A stretch of DNA of 64,000 nt from Aquarana catesbeiana (lineage: Eukaryota > Chordata > Amphibia > Anura > Ranidae). Shown piece after piece: positions 45,555 through 56,204 of this stretch. The notes below the pieces were generated by a model that worked only from the letters and a program-made list of their open reading frames with translations, ran no database searches and was not told where the DNA came from. Location of the stretch: NCBI RefSeq assembly GCF_042186555.1, contig NC_133332.1:236076015-236140014 (forward strand), read 5' to 3'. The position numbers were made by a program, and so were the translations under genes. How positions within the stretch are numbered: the stretch's first letter is position 1; every line of letters begins with the position of its first letter.

Positions 45555-46845
45555 TTCCTCTGCCCTTACCCCTCTGCCCTGACCAGCTTTTCTTTTTCTC
45601 TTGAGACTTGTTCTGTTCCTGAGCCCTTTGAGGACGAAAAAACCGTTTGACTGGTTGTTTCTTCTTTTTGACAGGAAAAGATTTCTTTTTATCTGCAGTC
45701 CTGTCCAGAACTGAATCCAAATCAGGGCCGAACAGTAAGTCTCCTAGAAAAGGGACCCCGCATAATTTGTTTTTAGATGCTGTGTCCCCTTGCCAAGTCT
45801 TTAGCCATAAAGCCCGTCTAACCGAATTAGCAAGGGCTGCCGCCTTAGCTGTCATCCTGATAGACTCTGCTGAGGCATCAGAGACATAGGCTACGGCTGC
45901 TGAGAGGGTAGAAAAGGAGTCAAGGATTTCTTGTTTAGGGGAATCTGCTATTATATGAGCTTTAAGCTGATTTTCCCAATACTCCAAGTTCCTGGAGATG
46001 CAAGTAGTTGCCATTGCTGGCTTAAGGTTGCCCATAATGGATTGCCAAGTCCGCTTGAGCTGTTGATCCATTTTTTTATCCATGGGGTCTTTTAAGATCC
46101 CCATGTCCTCAAATGCTAGATCAGTAGATCTTGACACCTGAGAAAAGGCTGCATCAAGTTTTGGAACCTTATTCCAAAGAGCTGCTGGGTCTTCATCAAA
46201 AGGGAACCTTCTCTTATGAGCCCTAGAGAAAAATGGTTTCCTATCAGGGTCAGCCCATTCTTTTCTGATTGTTTCAGAAATCACTGCATGGACTGGAAAG
46301 GTACGGGACTTAGACTCACTAAGCCCTGCATACATCTTGTCATGTAAAGACATCTCCTTATGCTCTTCCTCAAGGCCTAGAGTAGCATAAATAGCCTTTA
46401 AAAGGCCATCCACCTGATCCAAAGACAATTTATACTTGGAAGACATATTTTCCAGCTCATCACTATCCTCATTCGATTCATTAGAATGGGATGGGGAAAG
46501 CCCTTCCCGGTTCAGAGGACCCATTTCCGCCTCTACTGCCGGGACTAACAGTGAGCCTTGAGAGGACTGTGAGGTAGTGGGCTGACTTGCAGATGGATAG
46601 GTGAGTGAGGATCTGAAGGATTGAATGGTAGCATCCAATTCCTTTTTGGCAGATGCGATTAGATCACTGCATGCGGAAGTGGTTTCTTCCCTCACCAAGG
46701 AGTCAATACATGCTTGACATAAAGCCTTTTTCCAGCCTTCATTTAACTTAATTTTGCATGAAGGGCATTTCTTTCTAATCCCAGGGTCAGAGCTCTTGGC
46801 CTGCCATGATAAGGGAAAAAAAGAGAGAGAAAAAAGACAAACCAT
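45511..46845 (-). CDS. DIRS gag-like protein (copy 1)
   Basis: ATG at 46845, 444 codons. Near the N-terminus is a zinc-ribbon-like pair KKCPSCKIKLNEGW and ALCQACIDSL (C-x2-C ... C-x2-C). A Ser-rich acidic stretch (about residues 75-130) follows, then a mainly helical domain conserved with copy 2 (IRKEWADPDRKPFFSRAHK, LDAAFSQVSRSTDL, SVRRALWLKTWQGD, LLFGPDLDSVLD), and a basic tail (PVKKKKQPVKRFFRP). It is presumably the particle-forming, RNA-binding protein. Start may be further upstream if spliced; a pyrimidine run with AG lies around 46800-46815. Confidence 0.85.
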   Translation of the reverse strand: MVCLFSLSFFPLSWQAKSSDPGIRKKCPSCKIKLNEGWKKALCQACIDSLVREETTSACSDLIASAKKELDATIQSFRSSLTYPSASQPTTSQSSQGSLLVPAVEAEMGPLNREGLSPSHSNESNEDSDELENMSSKYKLSLDQVDGLLKAIYATLGLEEEHKEMSLHDKMYAGLSESKSRTFPVHAVISETIRKEWADPDRKPFFSRAHKRRFPFDEDPAALWNKVPKLDAAFSQVSRSTDLAFEDMGILKDPMDKKMDQQLKRTWQSIMGNLKPAMATTCISRNLEYWENQLKAHIIADSPKQEILDSFSTLSAAVAYVSDASAESIRMTAKAAALANSVRRALWLKTWQGDTASKNKLCGVPFLGDLLFGPDLDSVLDRTADKKKSFPVKKKKQPVKRFFRPQRAQEQNKSQEKKKSWSGQRGKGRGNVLFHPPASASKTQ

Positions 46846-47049
46846 CTTTTAGAGTCAGCCTGATTACTCAAGGTTGCTCACCACAGGTGCACAGTGAGAA
46901 AAGCTATCAGACTCATGTGCCCTGACAGGCCCCTCCGCCACCAGGGGGAAAAAATACCCTCAAACTTCACTAACATTTAGAGAGAAGAGGGCTAGAGAGA
47001 GACCCCACAGTAAAGCTGAGCAGAAACTACAGTCTGCTCCTTACCTGGG

Positions 47050-47615
47050 CCTTGCTGGTGCCTGTGCCTGTTCCACTCGCTGCGGTTCCTGAATCCATGC
47101 TGAGGCAGCAGCGTGATGCTTGTGGCGAAAACGCCGGTTCCGGACTCCAATAGCACCTGTGCGCCGGACCGGAACCGGCAATAAATAGGCACCAGACCTA
47201 TTCCTCCCTCCTCCCCCTGCGCTTCCGGCGGAAATGACGCCTGGCGCCTGCTCCATGGATGCCGCCCCACTTCCGGATACCTCACATCCGGCGGATGCAG
47301 TCCTCTGACTGCCCTTCCCAAGATGGCGGCGGCGTCAGGGAAAAAACATGTGCAGGCAAGAAAAAAAACAAACAGAAATGCCTGACATGCCCGACGCCTC
47401 CGCCTGGGAGCAGCAATACCCGGAGCAGTCCTGGCTCTCCCCGAGCACTGACGAGGGAGAAGGAGCCCATCCACCCGGCACCCGTAAGCCTGTGGAAAAT
47501 GGGAGGAATCGGCTCTCCTGAGGTAGGTAAAAATAGTGGAGTAGGGAGCCTGTTCTCTCAGGACAGAACCTTGAGAGCTCCAAACTCCCACATGTGTTCC
47601 CGCCGGAGGAAACAC
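47050..47615 (-). other. DIRS copy 1 5' leader region
   Basis: GC-rich, CpG-containing sequence between the 5' terminal repeat and gag. Open frames here overlap on both strands and have no family resemblance, so they are left uncalled. It likely includes promoter and leader sequence by position. Confidence 0.4.
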
Positions 47616-47952
47616 ATAAACTGATGATAAGTGGGAAGGAGCCTCCTTTTAAAGTTTGGTGGAGGTGTGTTTCCTGTCAAGTGGGTGGAGCCACGCTCTC
47701 AAGGTGCTGTCCTGAAAGACGATAAGGGAAATTATGTTTCTGGGGGGTGTTCTGTATACATTGTGTACAGAACACCGCCAGGTTAGTCGTATTGCAGTTT
47801 CAGAAAATTACAGCAGCTGCAGATTGAAAAGGAAAGGTATTTTTTTAATAACATTCAATTATAATATGACTTGTGGCACAATTGTATACGCTATATTATT
47901 TTTTCTTTATTTGCCTTTTTTTTTCCCCCAACAAAAGTGGAGTTACCCTTTA

Positions 47953-49266
47953 TATATTTTGTGCATATTACTCTTAAAAATGTATTCCAAAGCTGTGTGC
48001 AAAAGCTTTCTAGAATGCAACTTTTCCTTGTAATAAAATTCCTGGTTGATCCTGCTGTATACATGGACTAGCACCTTGTTAGTGGCCACCCTAAAGCAGT
48101 CGATCCTCTGGCTGCAGAGATTGCCACTTTGATTGCTCATGCTCAGCAGCAGTTCCCTGTAAAGCCATTTCTCTCTCCTTTCCCCTAGAAGTCACCCCAC
48201 GTGACTTTTCGTTAGCTTGAGGGGCGGTTCCAGAAGATTGAATGACAGAAGACTGACACACTGTTCCTTTATTGGCTCCCTCTGTCCCTCCTCTTAGCGC
48301 TTTCACCCGCGCCTGTCTCCTCTTTTCCTCCGCTCTTGTGATGCCTGTATTTATCTCTACAGCTGGCGCTCTTCCCTTCTTCTGCTAGTGTGGCGTTTAC
48401 TGGGTGATAGGCTTGGTTCTGGCAGCAACGCAATGGCAGCAGCTTAAGGGAGAAGGACAGGAGTCATAGCAGTGGCAGCTGTGGGGTGGAAAAGACAGGC
48501 AGGGGTAAAAGCATCTGAACAGTGGGCTAAAGAGGGACACAGACAGATGGCTCTCCACCCAACTGTTTGTGTGTGCGTGTGTGTATGTATATAGTCATAA
48601 GGGGGAGGAGCAATGCATATATATACACATACACACACATTTTTTTTTTTTAACACATGACCACTGATTAGACTTTCTGCATTGCTCCTCCCCCTTATGA
48701 CTCTGCGAAGAAAGGGCGGTATGTCACATGACCAGACTTCCTAACATGAAAAAAAAAAAAAAAAAAGAAGATAGTTATTTTTTATGTGGGCTAAACGCTG
48801 TTGCTTCCCTTGTAAGACTTGCTATTCACAAATGTGAACTTTTTGAAATAGGTTTAATGACACTTTAACAACCAGTGCTGACAACACTTCAATACATCGG
48901 CAGGTGAGCACTGGGTGTGGATCGGGTTAGAGGAGATCAACTCTTGCTCTCCTTTGGTCATATGTGAGCAGCACTGGAGGGAAAAGGCAGAAGTCTTTTT
49001 ACCAGCAAGAATGTGAACATACTTGTATGTTAATATTTCAGTAGGGGTGCACTTTATGTCATCTTTTTCCATAAGACCAGATTTCTCAACAAAGGATGTG
49101 TTCCAGCAAAAGCAGGTTAGGGCTTGCCTTTGTGAAGAATGTGATTTTCCAATCTACATGTATATTGAGCAGACTCTTCTGTACCCCAATTTACACGGTG
49201 TTGGCAGCATCACAGCTCCTAATACCATGTGTCCATCTTACAAGTCCAAACTCGACTTTTACATAC
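47953..49266. other. Intronic region, few landmarks
   Basis: No gene recognised. A 24-bp perfect inverted repeat is at 48594-48617 and 48678-48701. A GT/AC-rich microsatellite lies at 48567-48640 and an A-run at about 48750-48765. Confidence 0.5.
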
Positions 49267-49364
49267 CTTATTCACTGGGCTGGGAGGAAAGTCATCGGGC
49301 GTAAGGCTGACTCTAGCTCTCTCGTATGCCATGTCCATGTCGGAATTAGCTGCTTTGGGGCTCT
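49267..49364 (-). CDS. Host gene exon (unidentified gene), phase 1-0
   Basis: Strong acceptor TTTCTAATTTTCCAG, exon 49364-49267 (98 nt), donor AAG/GTATGT. Two leading bases complete a split codon, then 32 codons: SPKAANSDMDMAYERARVSL and TPDDFPPSPVNK. The upstream exon (63629-63712) leaves one G, which with AG gives a Glu codon, so the splice is in phase. Ser/Pro-rich composition suggests a flexible, perhaps phosphorylated segment. Gene unnamed. Confidence 0.8.
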
Positions 49365-49431
49365 CTGGAAAATTAGAAATACAGATGTAAAGTACAGGGT
49401 AAGACACAGAACTCTTTAAGTGTTACTTATA

Positions 49432-49616
49432 GAAGTGGTTCTCAACCCTGTCCTCGAGTTCCCCCAACAGGCCATGTTTTGGGAATTTCTCTTAGATAAT
49501 ACAGCTGTCCAAAATACCAAACCATTGACTCTGATTTAAAGCACCTGTGCAAGATAAAGTAAAACCTGCAAACATGGCCTGTTGTGGGTACTTGAGGACA
49601 GGGTTGAGAACCAGTG
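49432..49616. mobile_element. hAT-type MITE, 185 bp with 8-bp target duplication
   Basis: ACTTATAG occurs directly at 49424-49431 and 49617-49624. The ends AAGTGGTTCTCAACCCTGTCC and GGACAGGGTTGAGAACCAGTG are inverted and match the CAGTGGTTCTCAACC-type tips of hAT (Charlie-like) elements. Confidence 0.9.
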
Positions 49617-49985
49617 ACTTATAGGACCTTTATTTTAGTACCATGCTAATGCATCTCTTACTGCATCCAGGTTGAACACTGTTTAAAGATGACGTTTAGT
49701 CCATCCCAAAAACCACTAAAGAAAGAAGAACTTATGTATACTCAAATATCAAAAAAAAATTCTCCCGGGAAACAAATCAGTGATACCATGGGGCACTCAT
49801 CCTGGAGGGAATACACGTTTTTCAAACCTCCACCCCCTGGATTCATGCTAATCTAGACACACATATTATACAAAACTACTTGGCAGATATGTGGACTAAT
49901 TTGCACACCAAGAATATTTAACATTCCCCCTATATGGGGGATAAAAACACAATGAACACCTGGATCCATATAACAATCAATGAGG

Positions 49986-50275
49986 CTACTTTCACACTGG
50001 GGTGGTGGGTGCGTCGGCGGTAAAGCGCCGTTATTTTTTTCGGCGCTTTACCATTAATTTTGTGGCGCTATTCGGCCGCTAGAGGGGAGCTTTTACCCCC
50101 CCTTCACCGATCCAAAGATGCTGCTTACAGGAGTTTTTTAATGTCCTGCAAGCGCACTGCTCCAGCGTGGAAGCACTCGGGCTTTCACACTGGAGAGACA
50201 GGAGAGGCTCTTTACAGGCGCTATTTTTAGTGCTGTAGCGCCTGTAAAGTGCCTCAGTGTGAAAGGGGTCTAATA
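49986..50275. repeat. MITE-like repeat with TTTCACACTG ends
   Basis: TACTTTCACACTGGGGTGG at the left and CCTCAGTGTGAAAGGGGTC at the right are inverted; the inner GGCGCTTTACC and GGCGCTATTTTTAGTGC blocks are mirrored too. From 49625 to 49985 no feature is seen. Confidence 0.6.
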
Positions 50276-50318
50276 GAAAGTCTGGCATATTTTCCCCTTG
50301 TCACTGCAAGAAAGATTG

Positions 50319-50870
50319 TTTAAAGAGTAACTCCACTTTTGTTGAGGAAAAAAAAAAAAAACATTGCAAGGATTTTAACAAACTTTGTTATTCTGAATAA
50401 ATCCCTGTGTATTGGTCGGTGTTCATGTGGAAATCGAATCTAATGGGAGTGGTTTCAGAATTATCAAACAGCTGCTGCACCTGCAGGGCTCCAATGAGGA
50501 AAACAGCAGGGTTTGCATCCCTTTAGACGTGTTTTCTTATTGGGAGTTTATCACTAAAAAATACATTTTTTATGCAGGGGATTGCCCAATATCTGACTTG
50601 TATCTTAGTGCAGACTTCTGGGAAAATCAGTGAGCCAATCACAAAAGCAGGAAATTAAGTTTCTGGGGGGCATTCTGTACACATTCTGTGTACAGAACAC
50701 CTTTGGGTAGCCATATTGCATTTTACAGAAAATAACAGAGCTGCAGATTGAACAGGAAAGGTAATTTTAATAACATTCAATTACAATATGACTTGTGTCG
50801 CAATTGTATATGCTATATTATTTTTTTTTAATTATTTGCCTTTTTTTTTCTTTAAATAGATGCACCTTGT
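50319..50870. mobile_element. TIR element, second copy (unoccupied site)
   Basis: TTTAAAGAGTAACTCCACTT start and the same body as 41895-42266 plus 47729-47940. At the position of the DIRS insertion it reads GCAGGAAATTAAGTTTCTGG without interruption. The right terminal repeat is lost. Confidence 0.85.
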
Positions 50871-52265
50871 ATGCTATCTTTTGAACTGGGAAAAATTGCC
50901 ACACTGTATTTATAAAGAAAACATTTCCTCTCAATATGCAGTTATGCTTGTACTGCAATCATTCAACAGCAAAGCCAATCATGAAAACAAGCACCTGTTT
51001 CGCTTGATTGAAGATTGAACAAATAGCACCATACCCCCAGGAGATATGCAATCATGATCTTTCCACATACTTACACCAGCTGAGATTGTACAATCAATCT
51101 TTCTCCATCCAATTTCTAATAGATGATCACTATTTCATTTAAAAGGTAGGTGCAAGCTACAGTGTGGCATAGAGGTTAACGCCACTGCTAAATATATGCA
51201 GATATATAATCAATGTAAAGAAAATTCTTCCATCACAACCATGCACCAAATGCCAGTCCATGTAAGCTGACAGACATCGACAACATGTTTTGTTCCAATC
51301 AGGAACTTCCTCAAAATGGAAATCAGGAAATGTGTCAAATGCATCTCTATTTATTGCTTGGAAGTTTAGTATACAGTATATATTTTTGGGGGGATCAGCA
51401 TCAAACATTTAGATATATGTAATGGTACTGTGTGTAACCCATTACCTGCCGGCTTCTGGTAAAAAATCTTCCGTGCTGTACCCACTTCAGAACCGTTGGA
51501 TATTGCCCTGAGCGTCTGTCTTCCACCACTGTGGAGGTTTATAGCGCCTCTACTACTGAGAAAAGTTGTGCTGCTTGCCTGCCCTCTCTGCCATTAAAGT
51601 AGTAAGGTCAAAGCTAGTTTGATCATACTTCTGCTATGGATCACAGGAGTGCAGTTCGTTCTGCACTACTGTGACCTGTTGTCAGCGGACAGTGGGCCAA
51701 AGCCCACTGTTGGCTGATGCCACTCAGCCGGTCCAGGCTCAGGAAAGGTCTTGACCATATGGTCAGGATTCACCCAGCGGCCTGGATTAGCACCTAGCTC
51801 AGCCTCTCAGTGATCTGCTGAGAGCCTCTGCCAGCCCCTCCTGCCTCCTCCACAGCACAGATGAGTGCTGGAAGGGAGAGCAGAGAACCGCTGACCAACA
51901 GTCATGGCTCTCTGCTCAGAGCAGAGGGAGAGAACTGAGCAATCAGTGGTGTTTGATCGCTCAGTTCCCACTGCAGAGCCGGCGGGGGACAGATGCAGCA
52001 TTGGATCGATGCTGTATCCACCTAGGCTAGTATAATGGTTTGTTTTTTTTAAGTCCCCAACTTCTTTCTTTAACAGAACTCCTACTATTACTGACCCACA
52101 ATGCAGTGTGTTCTGTGAATGGACAATGAGGATCCTGCTATTCAACTGCTTCACCTCTATTCACAGAAAATGCTAAATTTTAGCTTTAACTATACATATA
52201 GTAATATCTTGTAGAAGTTTTGTCTACCATAAAGGAACTGTTTGTTCACTGTGATTAGGACACAC
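50871..52265. other. Gap without recognised gene
   Basis: No convincing coding sequence. 51255-51320 contains the motif AACATGTTTTGTTCCAATCA plus CCTCAAAATGG, reminiscent of several interspersed repeats. 51430-52030 is moderately GC-rich but unassigned. Confidence 0.4.
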
Positions 52266-52436
52266 TGGGGGGGATTTATTAAATATGGTGCACTTAGATT
52301 TTAGGGCAGCTGTGTATGATAGCCAGTTTCTAACTTCAGCTTTTTCAATCAAGCTTTAATAATAAAACCTGGAAGCCGATTGGTTTCTACGCAGAGCTGC
52401 AACATATTTTGCACTCTCCAGTTTTAGTACCCCCCC
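52266..52436. mobile_element. MITE, unsplit relative of 26108-27278
   Basis: GGGGGATTTATTAAATATGG at the left and GCACTCTCCAGTTTTAGTA at the right, with AACTTCAGCTTTTTC and GAAGCCGATTGGTTTCTACG inside. These match the outer MITE at 26108-27278 but lack the 977-bp insert. Confidence 0.75.
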
Positions 52437-52594
52437 ACTGTTGCAGTTAGGGAGAAAGACAGAAGAAAATGGCCATATATGTAGCAAGAAAGGCATGCTG
52501 GGACCTGTGGTTCCACTACAACAATGAGAATGGGGGTGTGTGTTGCATAGCCTAGCCTACATGTATATTATACTAGCAAAGCAGCTTTCTGAGT

Positions 52595-53012
52595 AAGGAA
52601 AATATATTTTCTGTCTATGGAACACAGAACGCTCTACTCACATGCTCTGTGCCAGAGAAGTGCTAATTAATCTAACACAAAGAGATATAAATAGGGGTTT
52701 CTAGGGCGGTGAACCAGTGGGTGATGGAAAAATCAGATGCTTTCTAATTAATCACCGTGGGTGGGGGGAGGCGGCTCCATACAGATCAAACGAACGAGGT
52801 AGAAAAGTGTAGGTTAATTGACTTTTAAAACTTGTTTATTCCAAGGGATAGCCTGGATACAAAAATGGCAAAGTGCTCCTTCTGCAAACTACACAGAAGG
52901 GATGCCAGCCATTTGTGTCCGTCCAGACAGAAATCTAGGAAAGTTTACAGAGCTTTAAAGTCAGAGAAGAAATGGGGTGTACTACATGCCAAAATAATTC
53001 TGCTTAGTTGAG
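52595..53012 (+). pseudogene. Possible 5' fragment of a third DIRS-like family
   Basis: AAAATATATTTTCTGTCTATGG then AACACAGAACG resembles the terminal layout of the two DIRS families, and a short frame from ATG at 52867 reads MAKCSFCKLHRRDASHLCPS, a Cys pair near the N-terminus comparable to the gag start of copy 1, followed by basic residues to a stop about 48 codons on. No RT or recombinase follows. Weak call. Confidence 0.3.
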
Positions 53013-53264
53013 AGGGAATCTAATTTTTCACCTCCACATGGGCTCTCTCCCAAGATGGGCTGTATGTGTCCCTAGACACACACAGTATGGTTTGGCCCCC
53101 ATCCCCTGCTCCCTCCTCTCAGGGTTTGTTTGACAGCAATAGGTGGCAATGGCTTCTGCTGCTGCCTCTGTGCCTTTGAGAGAGAGGGAGAGAGCAGTGA
53201 TGCTGTTCTTCGGCACAGAGCTGTATTGAAAGAGGAGCCAGGTAAGTATTTAGGGGGGCTGGGG

Positions 53265-54425
53265 AGCGGATACTGGATGGTTTCTTTACCCTAATGCAAA
53301 GAATGCATTAAGGTAAAAAAACCTTTTGCCTTTAGAGCCACTTTAATAAATAAACATTTGTAAATTTTAAAATTTAAAAGTGACCTATGTTAAGTAACGT
53401 GTTACGCTGGTTTCACACTTATGCATTATGGTAACGAAGGATCCACAGTGCTGTGCATTTCAGTGCCTTTCATTTTTGAATGGCACCCTAATGCACTTCA
53501 CCAGCACACCGGTTTCTGAAAATTAAAAGTCAGTAGTTACAAAAACTGTAGCTGTTGACTTTTAATAAACAGGCACTTACCTGTCCCACGATCCAGCACT
53601 GTGCCCACCCGAGGGGGCGACGGGAACTGTCTTCGGTCTCCAGTGCCAGCATCTTAAATGTGGGCAGCTGGCTGTGACAACATGCAGCTTCACAGCCAGG
53701 TGCCCACTGTGCATGCATGAGCCGCGCTGCGCATTGTGAATGGTCCCGCAGTCTCCTGGGACCTGTGACATGTCCCATAAGACTGCGGGGTGGGAGGGGG
53801 GAGGAGAACTTCCCCTCGGTTTGTCTAGTAGACCCAAGCGGAAGTGGGAGCAGATAGTTGTCAAAACCAGGTACCCCCATCCCCAAAATAAAAATTGGCA
53901 AATGTCAAAGAGGAGGGGGAGGGAGGAGGATGTTCTACTTTAACATGATGTGCGCTACAGTTCACCACAATGCACAGACGGAATACACTGCCTGTGGTCA
54001 CGTCTGTTTTTTGTGAGTTGCGGCATGCTGGTATCCAATTCAAAATGAATGGGTTCTCTTATTCAGGGCATAATGACAGAATCCATGAACAGCCTCGGCT
54101 CTCTGGGACTCTCCCTCTTGAGTGGCTGCAACAAGTGTGGGAGTCAATCACAGCTGAGCCAATAAGGAGAGGGGGTGGGGCAGGGCCAAGTTGAGGATGT
54201 GTGCGATTGGACACGCAGAGCAGCAGCTGAGGAGCAAGTCTACTTGGGTGCCCCATAGCAAGCTGCTTGCTCTGGGGGCATTCGGCAAGAGGGAGGGGCC
54301 AGGAGTGCTGGTGGGGGACCCGGGAAGCGGAGGTTCAGGCTGCTCTGTGCAAAGCATTACAAAGAGCAGGTAAGTAAAACATGTTTGTTTTTGTTTTTTT
54401 TTAAATTGCCTTTAATATCACTTTA
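53265..54425. repeat. R1 repeat pieces with intervening GC-rich repeat
   Basis: 53265-53345 holds the R1 hairpin (TACCCTAATGCA / TGCATTAAGGTA). 53540-53945 is an unassigned GC-rich repeat that shares the TAGCTGTTGACTTTTAAT motif with 41560. 54080-54425 is the R1 body ending CTGCTCTGTGCAAAGC and GAGCAGGTAAGTA. No gene. Confidence 0.5.
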
Positions 54426-54539
54426 AATTAATGCAATCACATCTTGAATGTAGATGCATACACTTTGATACCAACTCTTATGGGGTTTTTGGGAAACGTA
54501 TTTTAGCACTAAGCAGACAGCTCTTGGGATAAACTTGCT

Positions 54540-54765
54540 GGGCAGGCCAGTCCTGGACAAATTAGCAGTTTTTTGAAATCATGCCCCTCCAAGATTTTTT
54601 TTCCATACAGTACAATGCTTAATTTCAGATACATTTGACCATCTTTTTAAACTCCTTGCCAGACTCATAGGCATCCACAACTTTCTTTGAGAGCTCTATT
54701 AATCTTGCCATGGTGACACCACATATGTCAATGGCAAAGAGAACACCAGAACCTATATATCTAAG
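54540..54765 (-). pseudogene. Tc1-like transposase N-terminal scrap
   Basis: On the minus strand, MARLIELSKKVVDAYESGKE followed by FKKMVK resembles the beginning of a Tc1 helix-turn-helix (compare ELSKDIRDKIVDLHKAG at 4827). It stops immediately and no terminal repeat is certain. Confidence 0.4.
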
Positions 54766-54777
54766 GTTTAAAGTGTA

Positions 54778-55150
54778 AATTCACCTTTACAGAAAATCTG
54801 TAAGTTGAACTTACACTAGACCTCCTCCCCATCGCACCCAGTCCCGCTGACCTGGATTCCAGCAATCGCCCATTATGACAGATCGTATAGCCGCTTTACC
54901 GATCCGGGGATTTGAAATCCTCGCCTGTGGTGACAGGGTGGGCTACGCAGGTTCCAATTAGAATGCCTCCTATACGTACCTTTACAAAGTACGTTTAGGA
55001 GTTTGAGCCACAGGGGATTTCAAATTCCCGGACCGGTGAAGCAGCGACTCGATGTGTCAGTGCTGGTGATCGCCAGACTCCAGGTCAGTGGGAGGGGGTC
55101 CTGTGTAAGTTCACCAGATTTTTCTGTAAAGGTGAACTTACCTTTTAAAT
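54778..55150. repeat. Fold-back MITE, arms about 180 bp
   Basis: TTCACCTTTACAGAAAATCTG at 54780 is mirrored by CAGATTTTTCTGTAAAGGTGAA at 55117-55138; further inside, GACCTGGATTCCAGC / CAGACTCCAGGTC and CCGGGGATTTGAAATCC / GGGATTTCAAATTCCCGG pair. The centre is near 54965-54990. Confidence 0.9.
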
Positions 55151-56009
55151 CTTATTAGAAAGGTACCTAACCTCAAACAATAGATTGGATTTAAAGTGGT
55201 GGTAAATGTAGGGATTTTATTTCGTTTTTCATATGACAAATTTGCAGTTTCTTTAATTAAGATTATAAGAAGGAACAAAACATGTCAATTCTATGTGTCA
55301 TTTGTTCAAGTTTTGTTTCCACATGGCTGTGTGTGCCATATTTACACTCATCAGCCACTTTATTAGGTACACCTGTTCAATTGCTTGGTAACAGAAATTC
55401 CTAATCGGCCAATCACATGGCAGCAACTCAATGCATTTAGGCGCCTAGACATGGTGAAGACAACTTACTGAAGTTCAAACCACATGAGAATGGGGAAGAA
55501 AGGGGATTTAAGTGACTTTGAACGTGGCATGGTTGTTGGTGCCAGATGGGCTGGTCTGAGTATTTCAAAAACTGCTGATCTACTGGGATTTTCCCACATG
55601 ACCATCTCTAGGGTTTACAGAGAATGGTCCAAAAAACCGAAAATATCCAGTGAGCGGAAGTTGTGTGGACGAGAATACCTTGTTGTTGTCAGAGGTCAGC
55701 GGAGAATGAGCAGACTGGTTTGAGATGATAGAAAGGCAACATTAACTCAAATAACCACTCGTTACAACCAAGATATGAAAAAATAGGATTTTTTAAAACA
55801 GCTTACCTGTAAAATCCTTTTCTTTCAAAGGACATCACGGGACACAGAGCCACAGTAATTACTGATGGGTTATATAGGTATCACTGGTGATTGGACACTG
55901 GCACACCCTATCAGGAAGTTCAACCCCCTATATAATCCCTCCCCCTTGCAGGGATACCTCAGTTTTGTAGCCAAGCAATATAGTGTATTAGAAGAGGGGC
56001 GGGACCTCT

Positions 56010-56105
56010 GTGTCCCGTGATGTCCTTCGAAAGAAAAGGATTTTACAGGTAAGCTGTTTTAAAAAATCCTATTTTCTTTCTCGAACATCACGGGACACAG
56101 AGCCA
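56010..56105 (-). other. DIRS copy 2 internal complementary region
   Basis: The stretch from GTGTCCCGTGATGTCC through GGATTTTACAGGTAAGC to TTTTAAAAAATCC is the complement of the left end (55778-55845). It is followed directly by TTTCTCGAACATCACGGGAC, the complement of the right end (62205-62226). Same circle-junction layout as copy 1. Confidence 0.9.
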
Positions 56106-56204
56106 CAGTAATTACTGATGGGATGTCCCAGAGCAATGCTACCTGAGGGGGGGGAACCACGACCAAGTAGGGTGCAATCAGACCTGAGGACCCTGTACCG
56201 CTGC

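Larger units (their letters stand above)
42266..47729 (-). mobile_element. DIRS retrotransposon copy 1, about 5.46 kb, coding frames intact
   Basis: Inverted terminal repeats of 100 bp (42303-42402 and 47621-47720) appear identical by eye. The 3' side has an internal complementary region (42499-42584). Minus-strand order is gag, RT-RNaseH-methyltransferase, tyrosine recombinase. No target duplication is evident, as expected for recombinase-based integration through a circle. Confidence 0.95.
41895..47952. mobile_element. TIR element (AAAGCGTAACTCCACTTTTG ends), split by DIRS copy 1
   Basis: Left end TTAAAGCGTAACTCCACTTT, right end AAAGTGGAGTTACCCTTTA. Without the DIRS insert it is about 600 bp. 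A second copy at 50319-50870 gives the empty site, and an end fragment lies at 63413-63456. It is a non-autonomous DNA transposon of uncertain superfamily. Confidence 0.85.

Noticed and set aside
46992..47624. 207- and 121-codon frames on opposite strands in the DIRS leader
   Set aside because: GC-rich low-stop sequence open on both strands; no similarity between DIRS families.
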